Source of the DNA: CAIWAH01 sp964602595
Lineage (GTDB): Bacteria > Verrucomicrobiota > Verrucomicrobiia > Limisphaerales > UBA9464
DNA length: 64,000 nt
Direction of reading: 5' to 3'
Assembly (NCBI GenBank): GCA_964602595.1
Contig: CAZRRO010000007.1
Span: forward strand, 62,001 to 126,000
In this document: positions 52,087 to 62,908 of the stretch, one piece after another
Numbering within the stretch: the first letter of the stretch is position 1
Layout: each line of letters starts with the position of its first letter
The notes under the pieces: generated by a model
Seen by the model: the letters and a program-made list of their open reading frames with translations, nothing else
What the model was told of the DNA's origin: nothing
Databases searched by the model: none
Position numbers and translations under genes: made by a program

Positions 52087-53538
52087 ATGAAACGGATCCA
52101 ATTTTGGCGGCGAGTTGCCCTGGCGGGATTGATCGGAACCCTGAGCGCCCTAGGCCAAGCTCCCAAGTTCCTCACGGCCCCGGCGGACAGCATCGGCACG
52201 GAAACCGAACCCTTCCTGCTGAGCGCCACGGTCGAAGGCGCCACGCCGTTCAGCGTCCAGTGGTTTCAGGGCGGGAGTGCCCTGCCGGGAGCCACGAACC
52301 TGTCGTTGATCTTTACCAACCTGGTGCCCACGAACACGGGGATTTACCAGTTGTCCGTGTCCAATTCCGCCGGCGCCATTTCCACCAACATCACGCTGCT
52401 TGTGCTCAGCACGCCGGCCCGGCGGCTTTACACCGGGGTGATCGCCACCAACGCCGGGGTGATGTCCGTGCCCGTTCGCTTCGTGCCGAACGGTGCCGAG
52501 AATGGCGTCCGATTCTCGCTCGCGTTCGACACCAATGTCCTGAGCCAGCCGCAGTTTGAAGCCGCGGCCGTCGATGCCGTGGTGACCGGCCCGGAAGTGT
52601 CCCCGGAAGGCGACCGGGTGGGCGTAACGTTGCGCCTGCCGGGCGATGCCCGTTTCGCGGCGGCGGACACCCTGCTCGGCACGTTCCGGTTCAATCTCGC
52701 GGCCGACCAATCGCCGGCGGCAGCGCGGCTGGCCTTTGCCACCAACCCGGTGGCGCCGGCCGGCTTGACGCTCACCAATTCCCTCGTGGTGGCCACCAAC
52801 GAGTTCCCGTCCCTGCGCCGGGTGGATTTGGTGCCCACGCTGAATCGTCAGACCGGGCTCTACCATCAACGGATTGAGCTGGTGAACGCCTCGGCGACCG
52901 AATTCACCAACCAGAACAACCTCAACCTGCTGATCCTCGGGCTGAACCCGGACAAGGTGTCCGTGCACAACGCGATCGCGAACCAGCGCCTCGACACCGA
53001 CTTTGACGGTGACCTCGACGTGGAGTTGGGCGTGGATTGCGTGACGGCAGCGGGCGAAGCCTGCTCGGACGCAACGGCCGGCTGCTGCCTGTTGAATCCC
53101 GACGTGAACGGCGACGGCCTGGCCGACGCTGTGCCGCTGATCACGGTGGGTGGACTGAAGCCCGGCGAAACGCGGGAGCTGCTGCTGGAGTATTTCTCCA
53201 AGGACCGCGTGACCGTGCCGCAGCCGCGGCTCTCGTTGCAGCTTGGCGGGGCGGTGACCAACACGGTTTCCATCCGTAACCAGACGATCGGATTCGACAA
53301 GTTCACGCTGTCACCGGAGAACCGGACAGTCGTGCAGTTCCTCACCACGACCACCAACCGGTATTTCATCCAATACGTGGACAACGAAAGCGACTGGACC
53401 AACTCCGCCAAGGTGCGCGTGGCCCAACCGCCGCTGGCCGGCAACGGCAGCTGGGTGCAATGGATCGACCAAGGCCCGCCCAAGACCGCGCCGCTCACCA
53501 ACAACACCCGCTTCTACCGCCTGCTCGAAGGTTTCTAA
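52087..53538 (+). CDS. secreted protein with Ig-like and cohesin-like domains
   Basis: This 483-residue protein has a signal peptide (VALAGLIGTLSALGQ), an Ig-like domain (about 25-105; FSVQWFQGGSALPGAT, NTGIYQLSVSNSAG) and a cohesin-like beta sandwich (about 115-225; VRFVPNGAENGVRFSLAFD, LLGTFRFNLAA), an Asp-rich loop (DTDFDGDLDVELG, DVNGDGLADA) typical of calcium binding, and a C-terminal FIQYVDNESDW-type module. The frame is open upstream to 51703 but ATG 52087 gives the signal. It lies 18 bases before the barrel gene. Confidence 0.85.
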   Translation: MKRIQFWRRVALAGLIGTLSALGQAPKFLTAPADSIGTETEPFLLSATVEGATPFSVQWFQGGSALPGATNLSLIFTNLVPTNTGIYQLSVSNSAGAISTNITLLVLSTPARRLYTGVIATNAGVMSVPVRFVPNGAENGVRFSLAFDTNVLSQPQFEAAAVDAVVTGPEVSPEGDRVGVTLRLPGDARFAAADTLLGTFRFNLAADQSPAAARLAFATNPVAPAGLTLTNSLVVATNEFPSLRRVDLVPTLNRQTGLYHQRIELVNASATEFTNQNNLNLLILGLNPDKVSVHNAIANQRLDTDFDGDLDVELGVDCVTAAGEACSDATAGCCLLNPDVNGDGLADAVPLITVGGLKPGETRELLLEYFSKDRVTVPQPRLSLQLGGAVTNTVSIRNQTIGFDKFTLSPENRTVVQFLTTTTNRYFIQYVDNESDWTNSAKVRVAQPPLAGNGSWVQWIDQGPPKTAPLTNNTRFYRLLEGF

Positions 53539-53556
53539 GCTTCATCATTTCACGCC

Positions 53557-54627
53557 ATGACCTGCCGTCCTGAACTGTTCCGCTTCCGTCCCCTCTTCCC
53601 GCAATCACTGGCCGTCCTGGGTTTGGCGGCACTGGCCCTGCCGGTATTCGGCGCTGACGCCGACGACGAACGGGAACCGCTGGGAATCTCGGTCCGCGTG
53701 GCCGGCCGGGCGTTGTTTAACGTCAAGGGTTCGGTCCTCGACACCAAGGCGCCGTTGGGCGCCGGGGCCCGTTTCGACGACGGCTTCGTGCTGCCCGACT
53801 CCAGCGGCTCGGCCACCGACACGTGGCACTGGGGCTACGATAAGGCATCCCAAGTGGTGAACGGCGGGAGCCAGCTGGAATTCCACCGGCTGGACAATTC
53901 GCCGCGTCCCGGTTCGTTCGAGCTGGGCGGCGGCAACCCGGTTTTCGGCGGCGAGCTGATCCTCGGTTTTGAGGCGTTCCGTTTCGACTGGGGTAGCAAG
54001 GAAGCGAAGTTCGGGGCCGAGTTGGGCTACGGTTACATGCCGTATTCTTCCACCGGTTCGGCCCGCCTGACCGCCAATTCGACTTACACCACCACGTTCT
54101 ACAGCTTGGGCGCGCCCACTCCGATCACGCCGCCGCCGCCGGGTTACGCGGGGCCGTTCAATGGCCCGGGCGCAGTCATTCCGCTGAATCCGGCCGCTCC
54201 GGCGACCACGTTGAACGGTAGCGGAACCGGGGCGGTGGACTCGGCCTTCGATGTGAACATGCACACCATGCGGCTCGGCCTGTGGATCGAATATCCGCTG
54301 ACCCGCAAGGTGACGCTGACGGGTGCCTTCGGTTATTCGGCGGTCTTTGCCGACGGCGAGCTGCGCCTGACCGAGAGCCTGGCCTTTGCCAACGCCGGCA
54401 TGCCCTCGCAGGCCGCGGTGACCTCGCTGGTGTCGAAGACGGACTGGCTCCAGGGCGCCTATTTGGAGGCCCGCGCCAACTGGCATCTGACCAAAACGAT
54501 TTCCGCGTTCGTCGGCGGCGAAGTTCGTTTGCAGACGGACTTTGAACTGCAATCGGGGAACCGCACCGGGCAGCTCGAGTTCGGCGTCGGTTTCGCCGGC
54601 ACGGTGGGCCTTCAGTTCGACTTCTGA
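53557..54627 (+). CDS. outer-membrane beta-barrel protein
   Basis: This 356-residue protein has a signal peptide (LAVLGLAALALPVFGAD) and alternating aromatic strands throughout (GLWIEYPLTRKVTLTGAFGYS, GAYLEARANWHLTKTISAFVGGEV) ending in a terminal Phe (VGLQFDF), the usual outer-membrane insertion signal. No plug, TonB box or known porin motif. It probably acts with the secreted protein just upstream, as a transporter or surface receptor; the ligand is unknown. Confidence 0.85.
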   Translation: MTCRPELFRFRPLFPQSLAVLGLAALALPVFGADADDEREPLGISVRVAGRALFNVKGSVLDTKAPLGAGARFDDGFVLPDSSGSATDTWHWGYDKASQVVNGGSQLEFHRLDNSPRPGSFELGGGNPVFGGELILGFEAFRFDWGSKEAKFGAELGYGYMPYSSTGSARLTANSTYTTTFYSLGAPTPITPPPPGYAGPFNGPGAVIPLNPAAPATTLNGSGTGAVDSAFDVNMHTMRLGLWIEYPLTRKVTLTGAFGYSAVFADGELRLTESLAFANAGMPSQAAVTSLVSKTDWLQGAYLEARANWHLTKTISAFVGGEVRLQTDFELQSGNRTGQLEFGVGFAGTVGLQFDF

Positions 54628-54659
54628 GCGGAAGTCCGTCCGGGCGGCGGACTGTTACC

Positions 54660-57434
54660 TCAGTGCCGGTCCAACGCCTCAATCGCGGTGCGCAGTGCTT
54701 GGATGATTTCCTCCTGCCGCGCGTGGTCGCTGATCTTCCCGCCGTCGCGGTCGGTCACGTAGAACGTGTCGATGGCCGCGCCCTTCTCGGTGAGAATCTT
54801 GGCCAGGGCGATATTGAGGCCCAATTCCGACAATGTCCGCGTCACGGCGAACAGCAGGCCGACCCGATCCTCGGCCTCGAGGTCCATGATCGTGTAGCTA
54901 TCCGAACTCGCGTTGTCGAAGCGCACAGTCGTCGGGATGAACTCCTCCCCGGCCGCGAGGTAGAGCGGCTGGTAGATCGGTGACCGCGCGAGGAACCGTT
55001 TCGGATCCACGCCTAGCGTGAGGATTTCGATGACGATCCGCTCGAAGCGTTCCCGGGCGCCGGGCTCGGGAAGCTGAGCGGTGCGTGCGTCCACCACGAA
55101 GAAATCGTCCAGCACGATGCCGTCGGGCCGGGTGTAAATCTGGGCGGCGAGAATGTTCAGGCCGGCGGCGGCGAAGGCGCCCGTCAGCTTCGAGAACAGC
55201 CCCGCGCGGTCCCAGGTGCAGACGTGGACGCCGGAATAGCCGCGGTCCGGCGCATCCTGCCAAAGCACCGCCGGCTCGAGGGCGCGTTCGGCCTCGGTGA
55301 TCTGGAGGTGCATGAACCGGTGCGCCAGCGTGAGGTCGCGGGCGATCGCCCGGGCCTCGTGCAGGTGGAAATAGCGCGCCGGCATGCCGTTGAAATGGGC
55401 GTCGATCTCATCTGGGGCGAAGGTCTTCGGCAGCATCGCCCGGACATCTTCCTTGAGCTTCTCCCGCTGACGGACTTCGGCCCGGATGAACTCGGTGCCG
55501 CCCAGCAGCACCTCGCGGGTCTTGCGGTAGAGCTGCCAGAGCAGGGAATCCTTGAAGCTGTTCCACAGCGTGTCGCTGGTGCCCATCGAGTCGGCGAAGG
55601 TATGGAGCATCAGCATGTCCATCGTCTCGATGCGGCCGACTTGGTTGGCGACCTGCCGGATTACCTCTTGGTCCTCTAGGTCGCGCCGTTGGGAGACCTG
55701 CACGAGCAGGAGGTGCAGCTCGATGAGCAGCCGCAGCGTCTGGGTGGTGGGCGCATTGAGCTTGAGCCGCTTCGCCGCATTGATGGCCAGTTCGCCGCCG
55801 ACGATCTCATGGCGGCGGCCGGGGAATGCCTTGCCGGAGTCATGCAGGAGTAGCGCGAGGTATAGCACGTAGGGGCGCTCGATGCCCTGGAGCAGTTCCG
55901 AGTAGTGCCGATACGGCGATTCCGTCGCGTCCCAGACCCGGTCGAGTTTTTCGAGGCAGACCAGCGTGTGCTCGTCCACGGCGAACTGGTGGTAGAACTC
56001 GTGCTGGACGAGGTTGGTCATCTTGCCGAACTCCGGGACCAGCCGTCCGAGCAGGCCGACCTCGTGCATCGCGCGGAGGGTGGGAGCGACGTTGCCGCGC
56101 TGGTTCAGGATCTCGAGCAGCGATTCGATCACGCCCGGATCGCGCAGGAAGCGGCCGTTCACCACGCCGCCGGATACCAGCTGCCGCAGCATCTGGACGA
56201 GGTCGGGATGGAGCGTCAGGCCGCGTTGCTGGGCGTAAAGGAAGCAGCGGACCAAGCGGTTGGGGTCTTCCCGGAAGACGGTGCGCGAGGAGGCGGTGAG
56301 TTGGTTGTCGGCGATGCGGAACCCGTCGATTTCCTGGGCCGCCTTGCCGGTCGATTTCCGGCCCTTGAGCAGGGCGCGCACGCCGCGCTTGGGGGTTTGG
56401 ACCAGCGCGAGCCGCTGCTCCAGCGTCCGGGTGATCAGGTAGAGGTTCCGCGCGTGGGTGTAATAGTCGCGCATGAAGTGCTCGACCCGTAGCCGGGGCG
56501 AACGTTCCGGGTAGCCGAGTCCGAGCGACACGGGCGGCTTCACGTTGGCGGTCAGCGCGTCGATCGCCGAGCCGGCGGTGTAATGCAGCTCGTTACGGGT
56601 GCGCAGCAGGTAGTCGTAGGCGGCTTCCAGCTGGCGGCGTTCCGCGCCGTCGATGAGTTCGGCTGCCTCCAGGTCCTTCAAGGTGCGGGCGCCGAGCTTG
56701 AAGAACGTCATCCACAGCAGGTTCTGGAAGTCCCGGAGGCCGCCGCAGCCGTTCTTGACGTGGGGCTCCTGCATGGCCGCCGAGTTACCGTGTTTGGCGC
56801 GCCGGCTGCGCTGGTCGTTCAGGCGCTGGCCGATGTATTCGTCCTCGTGCTTGCTAACGCATTTCGCGAGGAACTTCTTCTGGAACTCGGCGAACAGCTT
56901 TTCGTCGCCGTCCACCAGCCGCGCCTCGAGCAGGGAAGTCTTCGACTGCATGTCCGTGTTGGCCACGGTGACGCAATGTTCCACGGTCCGCACGGCATTG
57001 CCGACCTTCAGGCCGATGTCCCACAGCGTGTAGAGCACTGCGCTGGTCCACTCGGCGAAGGTCGCCTGGGTGTCGCCCTTAAGGTCGGCGCCACCGCCTT
57101 GGAGGAACATCAGGTCCACGTCGCTGCACGGGTTCAGCTCCGCCCGGCCGTAGCCGCCATAGGCCACCAGGGCCATCTTGGGCGCCCGGCCCTTTGCGGG
57201 GAACGCCGCCTTGGTGGCGGCGAAGATGTGCTGGATGAGTTGGTCCATCACCGCCGCCCGGGCGCGGCAGATGACCAGACCGCTTTCGCCACCGCGATGG
57301 AGGATTTTCAGGCGCGCGGACTCTTCCTTGAGAAAGCCCCGATAGCGGGCGAGTTCCTCGGACGGCTTGCGGCCCGGCGGCAGGGGCAGGCGTTTCGCCG
57401 CGTTGGACTCAATCTTGGCGAGCAGGGCTTTCAC
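54660..57434 (-). CDS. glnD: [protein-PII] uridylyltransferase / uridylyl-removing enzyme
   Basis: This 924-residue enzyme uridylylates PII when glutamine is low and removes UMP when it is high. The nucleotidyltransferase motif is GGYGRAELNPCSDVDLMF (about 93-110), followed by the GlnD helical domain (KNGCGGLRDFQNLLWM), the HD hydrolase domain (LLLHDSGKAFPGRRHE), and two ACT domains at the C-terminus (the first starting near GYSGVHVCTWDRAGLF, the second near YTIMDLEAEDRVGLLFAV). GTG 57434 gives the family length; the open frame to 57656 is not used. No glnB or amt is adjacent. Confidence 0.95.
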   Translation of the reverse strand: MKALLAKIESNAAKRLPLPPGRKPSEELARYRGFLKEESARLKILHRGGESGLVICRARAAVMDQLIQHIFAATKAAFPAKGRAPKMALVAYGGYGRAELNPCSDVDLMFLQGGGADLKGDTQATFAEWTSAVLYTLWDIGLKVGNAVRTVEHCVTVANTDMQSKTSLLEARLVDGDEKLFAEFQKKFLAKCVSKHEDEYIGQRLNDQRSRRAKHGNSAAMQEPHVKNGCGGLRDFQNLLWMTFFKLGARTLKDLEAAELIDGAERRQLEAAYDYLLRTRNELHYTAGSAIDALTANVKPPVSLGLGYPERSPRLRVEHFMRDYYTHARNLYLITRTLEQRLALVQTPKRGVRALLKGRKSTGKAAQEIDGFRIADNQLTASSRTVFREDPNRLVRCFLYAQQRGLTLHPDLVQMLRQLVSGGVVNGRFLRDPGVIESLLEILNQRGNVAPTLRAMHEVGLLGRLVPEFGKMTNLVQHEFYHQFAVDEHTLVCLEKLDRVWDATESPYRHYSELLQGIERPYVLYLALLLHDSGKAFPGRRHEIVGGELAINAAKRLKLNAPTTQTLRLLIELHLLLVQVSQRRDLEDQEVIRQVANQVGRIETMDMLMLHTFADSMGTSDTLWNSFKDSLLWQLYRKTREVLLGGTEFIRAEVRQREKLKEDVRAMLPKTFAPDEIDAHFNGMPARYFHLHEARAIARDLTLAHRFMHLQITEAERALEPAVLWQDAPDRGYSGVHVCTWDRAGLFSKLTGAFAAAGLNILAAQIYTRPDGIVLDDFFVVDARTAQLPEPGARERFERIVIEILTLGVDPKRFLARSPIYQPLYLAAGEEFIPTTVRFDNASSDSYTIMDLEAEDRVGLLFAVTRTLSELGLNIALAKILTEKGAAIDTFYVTDRDGGKISDHARQEEIIQALRTAIEALDRH

Positions 57435-57537
57435 GGTGCGCCGCGACGGTGAAGGCCGCGCTCGGCGATTGGCAACCGGCAATTGTCGCCGCGCAACCTT
57501 GTTGCGGTCCCGGTGTTTCGCAAAGCTGCCGCCGCCC

Positions 57538-58158
57538 ATGGCCGTGCCGCCGCCCGCCGATCCCGATGCCGACCTGATGCTCCGCGTGAAGCGCGGCGGC
57601 CCGGGTGCGTCCGACGCGTTCGCGGCGCTGGTCGACCGCTGGCAGCAGCCGGTCATCCGCTTCGTCTTCCGCTCGCTGCCGGACGAAACCGAGGCGGAGG
57701 ATTTGGCCCAGGCCGTGTTCGTGCAGGTCTGGCGGACGGCGGAGCGGTATCAGCCGGCGGCCAGGTTCAGCACCTTCCTGTTCACCGTCGCGCGGAACCT
57801 ATGCCTCAACGAAATCCGGCGCCGGGCCCGGCATCCGGCGGCCTCGCTCGACGAACCGCACCCGGACGACGAGGCACATCCCTACCGGCAGCTGGAAGAT
57901 CGTCGTGAGCTGTCCGCCGCGGACGCCACCCAGCGGGCCGAGATCTTTGCCAAAGTGGACGCCGCTTTGGCCGAACTGCCCGAGAAACAGCGCACCGCCA
58001 TTGTGCTCTGCCGCGAGGGCGAACTCAGCTACGAGGAAATCGCGGAAGTCCTCGGCACCTCCCTGCAGGCGACCAAGTCGCTCATTCACCGTGGCCGCGA
58101 AGTCCTCAAGGCCCGGCTCAAACCCTACCTCAGCTCCGGCGAATGGAACGCTCGCTGA
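57538..58158 (+). CDS. ECF-type RNA polymerase sigma factor
   Basis: This 206-residue sigma factor has region 2 (about 25-95: AEDLAQAVFVQVWR and the -10-contacting RFSTFLFTVARNLCLNEIRRR) and region 4 (about 140-195: LPEKQRTAIVLCREGELSYEEIAEVL and TKSLIHRGREVL). ATG 57538 is chosen; longer frames exist. Its stop lies 40 bases before the candidate anti-sigma gene, and the two following genes continue the same strand, so it probably controls its own operon. Confidence 0.92.
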   Translation: MAVPPPADPDADLMLRVKRGGPGASDAFAALVDRWQQPVIRFVFRSLPDETEAEDLAQAVFVQVWRTAERYQPAARFSTFLFTVARNLCLNEIRRRARHPAASLDEPHPDDEAHPYRQLEDRRELSAADATQRAEIFAKVDAALAELPEKQRTAIVLCREGELSYEEIAEVLGTSLQATKSLIHRGREVLKARLKPYLSSGEWNAR

Positions 58159-58198
58159 CGCAACTTTCCCGACCCCGCGGTTTTAACCTGCTTGCCGC

Positions 58199-58693
58199 AT
58201 GAATCCGGCCCCGGAAAACAACGATTGGCTTGATGACGTCGAAGGCCGCCGCCTCACGGCGGAGGAGCGGGCGACGCTGCGTCGCGAATTGGCCGGTCGG
58301 CCGCGGGAATTGGCCCGGCTCGACGAGGAATTGGCGCTCAACGAACTGCTCGATTCGCAGCCCGTTCCCCGGGCGGCAGGCAACTTCACCGCCCGGGTCA
58401 TGGCGGAAATCGCCGCCGAGACGGCCCGGGCCGAACGTTCGCAGGCGGATCGCTGGTCTTGGTTCCGGCTGCCCCGCCTCGTATTCGCGGCGACCGTCGC
58501 CCTGGCGGTCACCTTCGGGTGGTCGCAGATGCGCCGGCAACACCGCACCGAACTCGCGGCCAGCGTCTCGGAAGTTTCCCTGGCCGCGGCCGTGCCCGGC
58601 GTCGAGGCGTTGCAAGATTTCGAGGCGATCCGCTCTTTCCGCACCGCCGCCCAACCCGGCGACGTGGCGTTGCTCGCCGCCCTCAACGAGTGA
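58199..58693 (+). CDS. putative anti-sigma factor (single membrane helix)
   Basis: This 164-residue protein has a cytosolic helical N-terminal domain (about 1-85; DDVEGRRLTAEERATLRREL and a second helix) and one membrane helix (LPRLVFAATVALAVTFGW, about 97-114), then a short periplasmic tail. This is the usual arrangement of anti-sigma factors encoded next to ECF sigma genes; no zinc-binding HxxxCxxC motif is visible, so it would be a non-ZAS type. The role is inferred from position. Confidence 0.75.
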   Translation: MNPAPENNDWLDDVEGRRLTAEERATLRRELAGRPRELARLDEELALNELLDSQPVPRAAGNFTARVMAEIAAETARAERSQADRWSWFRLPRLVFAATVALAVTFGWSQMRRQHRTELAASVSEVSLAAAVPGVEALQDFEAIRSFRTAAQPGDVALLAALNE

Positions 58694-58700
58694 CCCAGCC

Positions 58701-59657
58701 GTGAGTCGCACCGCTTTCAACGTGAACTTGTCGAGGTGGATTCGTCCGGCGATTTGGCTGCGGTTCACCTTCGTAACCGCGGTGCTGGGCTGGACGCTGC
58801 TGGGGCAGTCCGCCCCGCCGTTGCCGGTGCTGCGATCACCGGTCCAGACCTTCCGGGAACTGCTGGCGGCACCCGTCGCGCAGCGCACGGCTTACCTCGC
58901 CAAGAAATCCGGCCCGGCCCGTGAATTGATCGAGGCCAAGCTCCGCGAATTCGAGACGCTTCCTCCCGGCGAACGCGAACTGCGGCTTCAGTTGGCTCAG
59001 CTTCAGTTCTACCTTTCGCCGCTGTTGGCGGCGTCCGCCGGCGAACGGCCCCAGTTGCTGGCGGCTGCTCCGGAAGACGTCCGCCCGATGCTGGAAGAAC
59101 GGCTTCGCTCCTGGGATGCCCTGCCGGCCGACGCCCGCCGGGAAATCTTGGAGAGCGAAAAATCGTTGTCCCACTTTGTCCGCCTGGAGTCCGCCGACCC
59201 GGGCCGGCTCGCCGACGTGGTTCGGCAGGCCCCGGCGGCCACGCGTCCTGAGGTTGAGGCGCAATTGCGCCGCTGGCTGGCCCTGTCCACGACGGAACGC
59301 GCCCGCATGACGGCCGGTTTCCAGGGGTTCTTCGGCCTCACCGAACGAGAGCGGGAACGCACCCTGAAGCAGCTTTCGAGCACCGACCGGGAACAGATGG
59401 AGGCGACCCTCGCCGCGTTCGGCCAATTGGCGGCGTCCCAGCGGCAACAGTGCGTGGAGGCCTTCCGGAAGTTCTCCAGCCTGTCGCCGGAGCGCCGCGC
59501 CGAGTTCCTCCGGGACGCGGCCCAGTGGCAGTCGCTCAGCGCCGCCGAGCGGGCCTCGTGGCGGCGGGTCGTGCAGCGGGCGGTCGAACAACCGCCGATG
59601 CCCGGCGAACTCCCCTTCCGCGGGCGACCGGCCCTGGTGGCGACCAACGCTCCCTGA
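58701..59657 (+). CDS. secreted DUF3106 protein
   Basis: This 318-residue protein has a signal/anchor helix (FTFVTAVLGWTLLGQS), then the repeated helical pattern of DUF3106: PEVEAQLRRWLALSTTERARM, RERTLKQLSSTDREQMEATL and FRKFSSLSPERRAEFLRDAAQW, each with LSxxERxxxL-like turns. Such proteins occur with ECF sigma/anti-sigma pairs and resemble the CpxP/Spy-type metal- or unfolded-protein sensors. GTG 58701 is chosen, 8 bases after the anti-sigma stop. The frame is open further upstream in overlap with that gene. Confidence 0.85.
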   Translation: MSRTAFNVNLSRWIRPAIWLRFTFVTAVLGWTLLGQSAPPLPVLRSPVQTFRELLAAPVAQRTAYLAKKSGPARELIEAKLREFETLPPGERELRLQLAQLQFYLSPLLAASAGERPQLLAAAPEDVRPMLEERLRSWDALPADARREILESEKSLSHFVRLESADPGRLADVVRQAPAATRPEVEAQLRRWLALSTTERARMTAGFQGFFGLTERERERTLKQLSSTDREQMEATLAAFGQLAASQRQQCVEAFRKFSSLSPERRAEFLRDAAQWQSLSAAERASWRRVVQRAVEQPPMPGELPFRGRPALVATNAP

Positions 59658-59726
59658 GCCCGACCCTGGAGAAAGTCATTGAGCGCGGCCGCCGGCGGCG
59701 TTCAATGCCGACGGCTGCCACTCCCC

Positions 59727-60290
59727 ATGAACACTCCCGCATTCCGTTCCCAAATTCCTTGCCTCGCCCGTCACCTGCTGGGCGCCCTGGTCCTGGGCGC
59801 CGCGCTGTTTGCGGCCCGGGCCGAGGACAAGCTGCATCCCCAGTTGGAAAAGTTCCGTCCGCTGCTCGGCAAGACGTGGCGCGGCGAGTTCAAGAATTCG
59901 CCCCCGGAGAAACCGGTCGTGGACATCTCCCGCTGGGAACGGGCGCTGAACGGCAAGGCCGTCCGGACGCTCCATTCGATCAACCGCGGCGACTACGGCG
60001 GCGAGACGCTCATCTTCTGGAGCGAGGAGAAGAAGAGCCTCGTCTATCACTACTTCACTACCGCTGACTTCCAAACCAGCGGCACGATGACGTTCGACGG
60101 CACGAAGTTCACCAGCCTGGAAAAGGTTACCGGCCAGGCCGGCGGCGTCACCGAGGTCAAGGCGGTCGGTGAACTTCGCGCGGACGGCACCCTGCTGATC
60201 AAGTCCGAGTATCTCAAGGAAGGCCAGTGGACGCCGGGTCGCGAGACCGTTTACCACGAAGATCCGAAGGCGGAAGTGGTCTTCCGGTAA
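59727..60290 (+). CDS. secreted hypothetical protein
   Basis: This 187-residue protein has a signal peptide (LLGALVLGAALFAARAED) and a small beta-rich domain starting with LEKFRPLLGKTWRGEF, including SRWERALNGKAVRTLHSI and SGTMTFDGTKFTSLEKV. This pattern resembles the lipocalin-like DUF1579-type secreted proteins with an unknown ligand. It lies 69 bases after the DUF3106 gene and may be the fourth member of the ECF unit or independent. Confidence 0.75.
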   Translation: MNTPAFRSQIPCLARHLLGALVLGAALFAARAEDKLHPQLEKFRPLLGKTWRGEFKNSPPEKPVVDISRWERALNGKAVRTLHSINRGDYGGETLIFWSEEKKSLVYHYFTTADFQTSGTMTFDGTKFTSLEKVTGQAGGVTEVKAVGELRADGTLLIKSEYLKEGQWTPGRETVYHEDPKAEVVFR

Positions 60291-60317
60291 CTCGGCCGGC
60301 GAATCCTTCGGGAGGCC

Positions 60318-61109
60318 TTACTTGGCTGCCGCCGAATAAATCACCGTGACCTGGGCGGTGACCGTGATCTCGCCCAAGCCGCCCAGTTCCGCGCCGTCCG
60401 GTGCAGTGGTGGCGCGGGCTTCGGCGAGGCTGGAGGAGGGTGTTGCCAATTTCCCGGCATAGGAAGGCGAACCGCCGGCGCGGTAAAGCGGTTGCGGGCG
60501 GGGCAGGCTGACGTCCTGCATTTGGATACCCCGGGCCTGCAAACGGATTCCCAGCGTCGTTTCCACCGCTTCTCGTCGTTTATGGGCGTGCTCCATCGCC
60601 TTGCGGAGTGCGGCCAATTGGTGCTGCTCCACGTCGCCGGGCTGCGGTTCGATGCCTTGGAAATGCACGTCCGGGAAGCGGTCCACCACGCTGGCCAAGG
60701 CCTGGAACTGCTGGTCGTCGCTCACGGTTACCTGGACGACGTTCTCGATCCGGTAGCTTTTGGCCTTCTCCCCGAAGAGCCCGTAGTTGGGTGACGAAGA
60801 GAACCGCGAACCCGTGATGTCACCGGCGGCGAAGCCGGCTTTCTGAAGCTGGGCGGTGACGCGGCCGCGCTGCTCCCGGTTCTGCTGGATGGCGTCGGCC
60901 AGCGTTCGGCCTTCGGAAACAACCTTCACCGTGGCGATCGCCCGTTCGACGGGCACCTGCACCTTGGCTTCGCCGGAGAGCAGGACGGTCTGGGATTTGC
61001 CGGCCAGATACGCCTCAACTTCCTGCGGCGAGCCGGAGATTTCCGGCTCGGCCAACGTAACGATGGGAAGCGCAATCAGAATGAGGAACGAACGAGGCAG
61101 GGGATTCAT
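60318..61109 (-). CDS. SIMPL domain-containing secreted protein
   Basis: This 263-residue protein has a signal peptide (FLILIALPIVTLAEP) and a SIMPL domain (about 40-260): VLLSGEAKVQVPVERAIATVKV at the start, RIENVVQVTVSDDQQFQALA in the middle and ALRKAMEHAHKRREAVETTLG near the end. SIMPL proteins are periplasmic or outer-membrane proteins of poorly known function, induced in oxidative stress in some bacteria. ATG 61109 is chosen over 61178. The next gene on the strand ends 78 bases before its start. Confidence 0.9.
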   Translation of the reverse strand: MNPLPRSFLILIALPIVTLAEPEISGSPQEVEAYLAGKSQTVLLSGEAKVQVPVERAIATVKVVSEGRTLADAIQQNREQRGRVTAQLQKAGFAAGDITGSRFSSSPNYGLFGEKAKSYRIENVVQVTVSDDQQFQALASVVDRFPDVHFQGIEPQPGDVEQHQLAALRKAMEHAHKRREAVETTLGIRLQARGIQMQDVSLPRPQPLYRAGGSPSYAGKLATPSSSLAEARATTAPDGAELGGLGEITVTAQVTVIYSAAAK

Positions 61110-61187
61110 GGAAGTGGTGGGGTCCTGAGTTCGGATAACCGACGAGCCTTGGAAGGCGGCGGAGGTGGTGGTGTTCAATGCTGGAGA

Positions 61188-62702
<1,515 letters not shown>

Positions 62703-62908
62703 GCCCGAAACGTGCGGTGGCCCGGAACGGCTGCCAAGCAAAAGGCCGTGGAGCGTTCCGGATCCGATTCCCCCGGCGACGGGCGGATGTCAGCAGTCCC
62801 GCTTGCCCTGAACTTCAGGTGCGCTGCTTACCCGAAACAAGCGGCTTGCACCGACGGGCGTCCACCCTAACGTCGCGCTCCTGTTTCGCGCCTTGGCGCC
62901 TTCACCTG

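Noticed and set aside
62703..62908. Glycine riboswitch upstream of gcvP
   Set aside because: The family's conserved core segments (GGAGAG, CUCUCAGGCAAAAGGAC) are absent on reading; only a TTGCAC/TAACGT promoter-like pair is seen, too weak to call.
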